Translations under genes and position numbers: made by a program
Origin: Planctomycetota bacterium
Lineage (GTDB): Bacteria > Planctomycetota > UBA1135 > GCA-002686595
NCBI GenBank assembly: GCA_021776885.1
Contig: JAJFFA010000625.1
Coordinates: 1-6,505, forward strand
Reading direction: 5' to 3'
Length of the DNA: 6,505 nucleotides
Notes under the pieces: model-generated
The model's database searches: none
Told to the model about the DNA's origin: nothing
What the model saw: only the letters and a program-made list of their open reading frames with translations
Shown here: in pieces, positions 1-4,513 of the stretch
How the letters are laid out: each line of letters begins with the position of its first letter
Position numbering within the stretch: position 1 is the first letter of the stretch

Positions 1-1
1 G

Positions 2-130
2 ATCGACCGCGAGCGCAGGCGCCTCTGCGCACGGCACTTGCAGGGCCCGGAGCGGCTGCGCGGTGCCCCGCTCTTCGACCGCGAGTGGAGCGCGCGCGCC
101 CTCCTGGCCGACCCCGCAGGCGGCGGTTAG
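2..130 (+). CDS. C-terminal end of an unidentified protein (5' end outside window)
   Basis: An open frame runs from the window edge to a TAG at 128-130 and gives 42 residues rich in Arg, Leu and Ala, with the stretch ERLRGAPLFDREW near its middle. Third codon positions are almost all G or C, as in the definite genes nearby, which supports real coding. The next gene starts 30 bases downstream on the same strand. There is too little sequence to name a family. I call it real mainly from codon bias and the closely placed stop before the next gene. Confidence 0.5.
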   Translation: MDRERRRLCARHLQGPERLRGAPLFDREWSARALLADPAGGG

Positions 131-145
131 GCCGTCAGGTCGGGG

Positions 146-154
146 TGCTATGCT
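146..154 (+). promoter_or_regulatory. Candidate extended -10 element placing the start site at the ATG (leaderless)
   Basis: The bases TGCTATGCT match the extended -10 pattern TGnTATAAT at TG plus four of six hexamer positions. The hexamer ends at 154, so a start seven bases on would fall at 161, exactly the A of the membrane-protein ATG. That gene has no Shine-Dalgarno sequence, which a leaderless transcript would explain. No good -35 box is visible at 126-132. This is a positional argument, not proof. Confidence 0.3.
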
Positions 155-160
155 GAGCGT

Positions 161-622
161 ATGGACGAGGCCCCTCCGTCCCTGTCCGTTGCGCGCGGAA
201 CAGCATTCGCCCGCCTCATGGGCCTCGCACTGGGAGCGAGCGCCTGCGCGATCCTGGCGACGATCGTCGCTCTGGGCGTCCTGCTCCAGACCCTGCCCGA
301 GTCGGACGGCGCCCACGGCATGGGCCTCCTGGGTGCTTTCCGGGATCCCATGCTGCTCTTCTTCTGCGTCCCGATCGCAGCCCTCGGCGCAGGGCTCGGC
401 TTCGTCCTCGGTCGCCTGCTCCTGTGGCACACGCGGCTCGCGCACTCGATCCCGTTCGTGACGCTCATCACGGTCATCGCCGCCGTCCCCTCCGGACTGC
501 TGCACATGTTCGGCGCCCTGCCCACCTTCTTCGCAGCCGTGCTGGCCATGCGCATCGCAGGCGACCTGTTCGCCCTGGATCCGCCCCTGCGGCCGAGGCC
601 CGCGCAGGTCGACGGGGCCTGA
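161..622 (+). CDS. Four-helix integral membrane protein of unknown function (153 aa)
   Basis: The protein has about four hydrophobic segments: residues 18-45, 63-89, 97-118 and 120-139. A short polar loop (residues 46-60) separates the first two, and the tail after residue 140 is Pro/Arg-rich and probably cytoplasmic. Small residues (Gly, Ala) are frequent inside the helices, as in tightly packed inner-membrane proteins. No catalytic or binding motif is visible and I do not recognise the family. The ATG at 161 lacks a Shine-Dalgarno sequence. An ATG 11 bases upstream is in another frame and gives only a low-complexity product. The gene lies 30 bases after the preceding stop and 74 bases before the glycosyltransferase, so the three may be co-transcribed, but nothing shows a functional link. 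Confidence 0.8.
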   Translation: MDEAPPSLSVARGTAFARLMGLALGASACAILATIVALGVLLQTLPESDGAHGMGLLGAFRDPMLLFFCVPIAALGAGLGFVLGRLLLWHTRLAHSIPFVTLITVIAAVPSGLLHMFGALPTFFAAVLAMRIAGDLFALDPPLRPRPAQVDGA

Positions 623-696
623 TCTCCGGGGGGCGGATTCGCTTCATGCCCCTGACCCCGGCGGTCGATGAGTGAGCGGCCCCTTGCCCCCACTCC

Positions 697-1809
697 ATGT
701 CCGCCCCGCCCAACATCCTCGTCTTCCGCACCGGTCAGCTCGGTGACACCCTGGTCGCCCTGCCCGCACTGCACGTGATCCGGCGCGAGCATCCGGGCGC
801 GCAGATCAGCCTCCTGACCAACCGCGACGCCACCTCGGGCGACGTCCCACCCGAGCTGCTCCTGGCGGGCAGTGGGCTGGTCGACCGCTACATCGCCTGG
901 CCCGAGGAGCACGTCCGCGGCCTGGCCCGGCGCGCGGCCCTGGCCGGCGTCTGGTGGAAGCTCCTGCGGCAGCGCTTCCAGGCGCTCTACTACCTCGTGC
1001 CCTCCGACACTTCGCCGCCGGCGATCGTGCGCGACGAGTGCTTCTTCCGCGCCGCCGGCATCCGCAAGATCATCGGCATGGGCGGCTTTCCCGCGCTGCC
1101 GGAGCCGCGCGCGTCCGGTTGGCCGGAGCACTGGCCTCAGGTGAACTCGGAGGCGGACCTGCTGCTCGCGCGCCTGGCCGCGGACGGGATCGAGATCCCC
1201 GGCCCCGGGGAGGGCTCGATGGACCTGCGCCTGTCGACCGCCGAGCATCAGGCCGTCGAGACCTGGAGCGCCGCTCAGGCCCAGGATGGCGGCCGTCGCT
1301 GGGTCGGCATCGGCCCCGGCGCGCGCTTCCCCGCCAAGGTCTGGCCGGCCGAGCGCTTCAGCGCGCTGGTCTCGCGCCTGATCGAGAGCCACGACATCTG
1401 GCCCGTGGTCTTCGGAGGCCCGGAGGATCGCATCCTGGGTGACCGCATGGTCGCCGAGTGGGGCCGCGGCTACGTCGCCGCGGGGCCGATCAAGGTGCGC
1501 GAGGCGGCCAAGGCGCTGGCGCGCTGCGAGCTGTTCATCGGAGGCGACACAGGCACGACTCACCTGGCCGCCGCGGTGGGCACGCCCTGCGTGGCCGTCT
1601 TCGCCGCCCGCGACTGGCGCGGCCGCTGGTATCCGTACGGCACCGGCCACACCGTGCTCAGCACCGCCGTGGAGTGCCAGGGTTGCGGGCTACGCGAGTG
1701 CCTCACCCAGCGCAGGGTCTGCCTGACCGAGATCGACGCGCACGACGTGGGCGAAGCCTGTGTCCCGTACCTGCAGCCGAAGAAGAAACGCGGCCGACGC
1801 GTCTCGTAG
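697..1809 (+). CDS. Glycosyltransferase family 9 (ADP-heptose:LPS heptosyltransferase-like) protein
   Basis: The 370-residue product is a typical GT9 enzyme, a GT-B fold that moves a sugar (heptose in the characterised members WaaC and WaaF) from a nucleotide donor to LPS core or a related glycan at the cytoplasmic face of the inner membrane. The N-terminal domain opens with ILVFRTGQLGDTLVALPAL (residues 7-25), containing the conserved LGD (15-17) whose Asp is catalytic in WaaC. The C-terminal nucleotide-sugar domain has the GIGPGA strand-loop (204-209), KVWPAERF (214-221) and the signature IGGDTGTTHLAAAVGTP (281-297). A cysteine cluster C-x2-C-x4-C-x6-C (residues 327, 330, 335, 342) precedes the basic tail KKKRGRR. 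An in-frame TGA at 673-675 and no other start codon before 697 fix the start, though no Shine-Dalgarno is visible. Acceptor and exact sugar cannot be told, so no gene symbol is given. Confidence 0.95.
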   Translation: MSAPPNILVFRTGQLGDTLVALPALHVIRREHPGAQISLLTNRDATSGDVPPELLLAGSGLVDRYIAWPEEHVRGLARRAALAGVWWKLLRQRFQALYYLVPSDTSPPAIVRDECFFRAAGIRKIIGMGGFPALPEPRASGWPEHWPQVNSEADLLLARLAADGIEIPGPGEGSMDLRLSTAEHQAVETWSAAQAQDGGRRWVGIGPGARFPAKVWPAERFSALVSRLIESHDIWPVVFGGPEDRILGDRMVAEWGRGYVAAGPIKVREAAKALARCELFIGGDTGTTHLAAAVGTPCVAVFAARDWRGRWYPYGTGHTVLSTAVECQGCGLRECLTQRRVCLTEIDAHDVGEACVPYLQPKKKRGRRVS

Positions 1810-1829
1810 GTCCGCGGGCCCCGTCGGCC
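1792..1829. other. 8-bp inverted repeat spanning the convergent gene ends
   Basis: GGCCGACG at 1792-1799 pairs perfectly with CGTCGGCC at 1822-1829 around a 22-base loop holding the glycosyltransferase stop (1807-1809). The facing minus-strand gene ends at 1835. Its position suggests a weak bidirectional transcription end, but there is no T-tract on either side and an 8-bp GC match can arise by chance in such GC-rich DNA. Confidence 0.3.
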
Positions 1830-1834
1830 TCGAG

Positions 1835-2332
1835 CTACTCGGTGAAGCGGCTCTGGCTCTCGGGGGCCACGCGCTCGAGGATCTCGCGCACGAAGGCGCG
1901 TCGCTCGCGCGGGAGCTCGACCGCGGTCCACTCGCCGTGCAGGCGGAAGCGCAGGTGCGCGCCGGTCAGGCGCCACTCTTCGAGCTCCTCGTAGCGACGG
2001 CCGTACCAGCCTCGAAACACGCCCTCGTCCCCGAACCCGCGATCGTTCGCGCCGGGACAGAGCCAGGTCAGCATGAAGGCTCCGTAGAGCGCGAAGAGCG
2101 CATGCTCCGTCGGAAAGGGCTCCGGAACCAGGAGCGCGATCATGAACAGGCCCGTCTCGACGGCGAAGAGCACGGGCTTGATGCCCCCCGAGTCGTGCAC
2201 CAGCCCCAGGGGCTTGCCCAGCTTCGGGTTGCGCACCATGCGCATGCGTGCGACCACGGCCAACCCCAGAGCACTGATCACCAGCGCAGCCTGGAGCAGA
2301 TCGACCTGCGCGAACAGAGAGCTGTCCGTCAT
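1835..2332 (-). CDS. Three-helix membrane protein with C-terminal soluble domain (DUF5673-like)
   Basis: The 165-residue product has hydrophobic segments at about residues 12-28, 53-70 and 77-92, with a basic loop after the first (RMRMVRNPKLGK), suggesting that loop is cytoplasmic. The remainder (95-165) is soluble and alternates as short beta-like stretches around EELEEWRLTGAHLRFRL and EWTAVELP, then a charged helix RRAFVREILERV. This order, helices followed by a small domain with a W-x-L and a repeated beta pattern, resembles DUF5673-type proteins by memory; no search was run. The function is unknown. The start is well supported: GAGGTGA, a seven-base Shine-Dalgarno match at 2346-2340, sits seven bases before the ATG. 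The gene is last in the minus-strand block and ends 25 bases from the convergent glycosyltransferase. Confidence 0.85.
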   Translation of the reverse strand: MTDSSLFAQVDLLQAALVISALGLAVVARMRMVRNPKLGKPLGLVHDSGGIKPVLFAVETGLFMIALLVPEPFPTEHALFALYGAFMLTWLCPGANDRGFGDEGVFRGWYGRRYEELEEWRLTGAHLRFRLHGEWTAVELPRERRAFVREILERVAPESQSRFTE

Positions 2333-2457
2333 CGTCCGCTCACCTCGCCCTCGGTCGGCGCGGTCTCCTCAAGGGAGCCCACGATCGGCTCGGGGCGGGT
2401 CTCGAGGTCGGCTGCGTGTTGGCGCAGCCGCTCCGGTTCGCTCGGGTTCGATTCCAC
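2329..2457 (-). CDS. Possible small acidic protein (42 aa), overlapping the next start by ATGA
   Basis: A GTG at 2457 opens a 42-codon frame (beginning ESNPSEPERLRQHAADLE) that ends at a TGA overlapping the ATG of the membrane protein as ATGA, the usual arrangement for translational coupling. About 35 of 42 codons end in G or C, close to the neighbouring genes. The product is acidic, has no hydrophobic helix or signal peptide, and I recognise no family. Against it, the GTG has no clear Shine-Dalgarno, the frame stays open upstream into the FecR gene so the true start is unclear, and GC-rich DNA yields many such frames. It could be the untranslated leader of the membrane gene. Confidence 0.3.
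   Translation of the reverse strand: MESNPSEPERLRQHAADLETRPEPIVGSLEETAPTEGEVSGR
2340..2346 (-). promoter_or_regulatory. Strong Shine-Dalgarno site for the 165-aa membrane protein
   Basis: Read on the minus strand, GAGGTGA matches seven bases of the ideal AGGAGGTGA and is seven bases from the ATG at 2332. It is the only strong ribosome-binding site I see in the window and it decides this start. It also falls inside the codons GAG-GTG-A of the possible small upstream ORF. Confidence 0.75.
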
Positions 2458-2505
2458 GGGAGGTCGATGTCCCCGGGCGAGAGGCCCTGGGCAGGGGCGC
2501 ACCGT

Positions 2506-2531
2506 AACAGGAACCGGGAACAGGAACCGGG
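2506..2531. repeat. Perfect 13-bp tandem direct repeat (two copies)
   Basis: The unit AACAGGAACCGGG occurs back to back at 2506-2518 and 2519-2531 with no mismatch. It lies between the end of the FecR-type gene (2550) and the possible small ORF (2457) on the minus strand. It is less GC-rich than its surroundings. Each copy carries GGAAC on the plus strand, the core of many ECF -35 elements, but no matching -10 follows. It may be a protein-binding site, a replication-slippage product or an RNA-level element. Confidence 0.9.
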
Positions 2532-2549
2532 GCGCGCGGCCCGCGCAGG

Positions 2550-3482
2550 CTACCAGTAGCCGCGCAGGGGCTCGAGCGCCGGTGCGTGGGGCATGCCCTG
2601 GCCGAACTGGGCCGCGCGGCCGTCGCTGAAGACGAAGCCCATGGCCTCGCCTCCAACCGTCCCGGAGACGGCACGATCGTGCAGGGAGCGGGTCAGGACC
2701 TCGCCCTCCGCGCAACACACACAGGTCCCGTAGGCCTCGATGTCGATCCCGAAGACGGTCCCCACCACGGCGACCTCGACGTCGGGCGTGCGTAGCTCGA
2801 GCTGACGACCGGGGAAGTCCGGGCCGGTGGCCAGGCGCAGGGAGCCGCGCTCGCTAGCCAGGGCCAGGTCCGTGCGTGAGAGCTCGAGCCCACTGAGTTC
2901 CACGGCCGAGTTCGGGCCCAGCTCGAGCAGCAAGACGCGCCCCCACTCGACCCGCAGGGGAGCATTCCCCGTGGCCAGGTGCCGGGCGCCGACCAGGCGC
3001 CGCCCGACCTCCTGCGCGCTGAGGCCGGCCAGACTCTGGGCGTCGACCGTCACCTCGGCGGCGACGAAACCCGCCGGCTGGACACGCCACGGACTCGGGG
3101 TCGGACGCACAAGGGTGGTCCAGAGCAGCAGCCCGGCGGCCGTCGCCAGGGCCGCGCCGATGAGACGGAAGCGCCAGCTCATGCTGCGCGCGGAGCGCGG
3201 CGGGCTGGGCAGAACAGGCGGCAGAGCTCCCTCGAGGAACGCGTCGCGCAGCCCGCGCTTGAAGGCCGGATCCGCCTGGGGAGCGGAGCGCTCGAGCAGC
3301 GCGACGAGAGCCGGCTCGGGCTCCAGGCCGACGTCCTCGCCCGTCAGCGCCTCGAGCTCGCCCGCGATGAAGCGCTCGCGCAGCTCGCCACGGAATGCGG
3401 GTCGCGCCAGGGGAGCCTGCCCCTGGGCCAGGAGCTGCTCCAGCTCCGCGCGCTCGCGCGCTTCCTGATCTTGGCCACTCAC
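2550..3482 (-). CDS. FecR-domain single-pass membrane regulator (probable anti-sigma factor)
   Basis: This 310-residue protein lies 13 bases after the ECF sigma gene and is probably its regulator. The cytoplasmic part (1-103) lacks a recognisable zinc-finger or usual FecR N-terminal domain. It instead holds two copies of a helical motif, APLARPAFRGELRERFIAGE (23-42) and APQADPAFKRGLRDAFLEGA (67-86). One membrane helix spans about 104-125. The outer part has the FecR pattern: a GRVLLLELGPNSAVEL strand (181-196), LELRTPDVEVAVVGTVFGID (228-247, with the hallmark V-V-G-T-x-F), then an unusual TCVCCAEGEV (253-262). The end (282-310) is a short loop rich in Gly and Pro. The GTG at 3482 is chosen because it directly follows the sigma stop; AAGG lies ten bases upstream within the sigma gene end. 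The frame is open further upstream only as a shadow of sigma. Confidence 0.88.
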   Translation of the reverse strand: MSGQDQEARERAELEQLLAQGQAPLARPAFRGELRERFIAGELEALTGEDVGLEPEPALVALLERSAPQADPAFKRGLRDAFLEGALPPVLPSPPRSARSMSWRFRLIGAALATAAGLLLWTTLVRPTPSPWRVQPAGFVAAEVTVDAQSLAGLSAQEVGRRLVGARHLATGNAPLRVEWGRVLLLELGPNSAVELSGLELSRTDLALASERGSLRLATGPDFPGRQLELRTPDVEVAVVGTVFGIDIEAYGTCVCCAEGEVLTRSLHDRAVSGTVGGEAMGFVFSDGRAAQFGQGMPHAPALEPLRGYW

Positions 3483-3495
3483 GTGTTCTGTACCT

Positions 3496-4179
3496 TCAAG
3501 CTTCCTTCGGCTCGTTGCGCCCGATTCCCAAGTCCTTGGCCAGGAGTTGTCGTAGCTCCTCCAGGGCCCGCGAATAGCGCTTGCGGATGGCGGCCTCGTT
3601 GCGGTCCTCGATGCGTCCGATGGCCTGGAACGAGAGGCCCTCGTAGTAACGCAGCACCAGGGTCGTGCGCATGCCGTCCGGCAGGGCGTCGATGGCCAGT
3701 GCGACGCGCTCACTGACCTCGCCGGCCTGGACCGCCTCCAGCGGGCCGCGCGTCGGGGAGACGGCGTCGATCCCGCCCTCCTCGTCGTCGACGGAGTACT
3801 CCCGCTGGGAATCCCGGTGGCGGCGCGAGCGCCAGAAGTCACGGACCTTGTTGGTGGCGATGGTGAACACCCAGGGTCGCAGCTCCCGCGTCGGGTCGTA
3901 GCTGTCGAGCGACTTGTGGATATGCATGAAGATGTCTTGCGTCAGGTCCTCGGCCAGGTGCTCTTCGCGCACGAGGCGGCGGACGTAGGCGTAGACGCGG
4001 TCGAAGTAGGCGCCGTAGAAGGATTCGAGGGCCCTCGGCTCGCGAGCGGGCAGGAGCTCACGTAGGTCCTGCGCGAGGTCCTGCGAGAGCCCCAACCCGG
4101 CCTCGACGGTCTCCGGTTCGCCCGCCCGGGTCCCCGTAGCGGGGGCCGGAGGTGAAACAGGGTCCTCGTACGAGTCCAT
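3496..4179 (-). CDS. ECF-family (sigma-70-like) RNA polymerase sigma factor
   Basis: The 227-residue product has both ECF sigma domains. Region 2 covers about 48-122: FYGAYFDRVYAYVRRLV, then HLAEDLTQDIFMHIHKSL (core-binding and -10 melting helices), then PWVFTIATNKVRDFWRSRRH (102-121). Region 4 covers about 163-213, with LPDGMRTTLVLRYYEGLSF followed by the helix-turn-helix AIGRIEDRNEAAIRKRYSRA that reads -35 DNA. The linker (128-155) is acidic. The N-terminal 45 residues are a Pro/Glu-rich extension absent from minimal ECF factors. ATG 4179 is chosen as the last in-frame Met before region 2; the frame stays open to 4515, but that part is Gly/Arg/Pro-rich and has no protein-like pattern. Only a weak GGCGGA precedes the start. 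The gene heads an operon with the FecR-type protein, which presumably controls its release to polymerase. Confidence 0.95.
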   Translation of the reverse strand: MDSYEDPVSPPAPATGTRAGEPETVEAGLGLSQDLAQDLRELLPAREPRALESFYGAYFDRVYAYVRRLVREEHLAEDLTQDIFMHIHKSLDSYDPTRELRPWVFTIATNKVRDFWRSRRHRDSQREYSVDDEEGGIDAVSPTRGPLEAVQAGEVSERVALAIDALPDGMRTTLVLRYYEGLSFQAIGRIEDRNEAAIRKRYSRALEELRQLLAKDLGIGRNEPKEA

Positions 4180-4513
4180 GGGGGTGTCCGCCGTTCGTTC
4201 TTGGGAGCCGTATGTGACCGTAGCGGGCCCGAAAACGCCGGGGGGGAGGCCCCTCGGGGCTCTGCCAGGCCCTGAGCGGCGCAGGATAGCCCCCCGGGGA
4301 GGGGCTGTCGAACTTGAGCCTGGGGCCGCCAGGGCCGAGCGCTCGATACAATGACCGGTTGCCAGCCTGCCCCCGATGCCCCCGAGGCCCGGGCGGCCAG
4401 GCGAGGTGACCCCAGGCTCGGGGCGAATGCCACCGGGCCCCCTGCGTAGGCCGCGCCCATCGCCCACCGCGCCGGCGCCGCACATCCCCGACCTCGACGA
4501 AGAGACCTGATCC
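4180..4513. other. Divergent intergenic region between the sigma gene and the 615-aa gene
   Basis: These 334 bases separate two outward-facing genes and should hold both promoters. The minus side has a sigma-70-like candidate (entered separately). For the plus gene, TACAAT at 4347-4352 matches the -10 consensus at five of six positions in an otherwise GC-rich stretch, but no -35 box lies 15-19 bases upstream. No GGAAC, the usual ECF -35 core, is present on the plus strand, and I found no CRISPR, tRNA or gene. Several short GC palindromes, including CCCCGGGG at 4292-4299, may fold but are expected at this base composition. Confidence 0.6.
4283..4311 (-). promoter_or_regulatory. Candidate sigma-70-type promoter for the sigma/FecR operon
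   Basis: On the minus strand, TCGACA (4311-4306, five of six to TTGACA) and TATCCT (4288-4283, four of six to TATAAT) are separated by exactly 17 bases. Transcription would begin near 4276 and leave a leader of about 97 bases before the ATG at 4179. The spacer is a GC palindrome-like run (C-rich then G-rich), which might bind a regulator or simply reflect base composition. This suggests housekeeping rather than self-driven transcription of the sigma gene. Confidence 0.4.

Noticed and set aside
646..675. Nine-codon ORF (MPLTPAVDE) ahead of the glycosyltransferase as a leader peptide
   Set aside because: It has no well-placed ribosome site and no attenuator-like structure, and such short ORFs are common by chance.
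148..1650. Long minus-strand open frame (500 codons) opposite the membrane protein and the glycosyltransferase
   Set aside because: It is antisense to a definite GT9 enzyme, its product is low-complexity Gly/Ala/Arg/Asp, and long antisense frames are expected in GC-rich coding DNA.
2532..2549. GC-rich hairpin just after the FecR-type gene as a terminator
   Set aside because: GCGCG and CGCGC can pair, but there is no T-tract and self-complementary GC runs are common here.
1760..2629. Plus-strand frame of 289 codons opposite the 165-residue membrane protein
   Set aside because: The minus-strand gene has clear membrane helices and a strong Shine-Dalgarno; the plus frame gives an Arg/Gln/Glu-rich shadow.
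3483..3842. N-terminal extension of the FecR-type protein into the sigma gene
   Set aside because: It overlaps the region-4 coding part of sigma in another frame and reads as Arg/Ser/Thr-rich shadow sequence.
4314..4352. TTGAGC and TACAAT as a plus-strand promoter for the 615-residue gene
   Set aside because: The spacer is 27 bases, far outside the 15-19 normally used; only the -10-like hexamer is kept as a weak hint.
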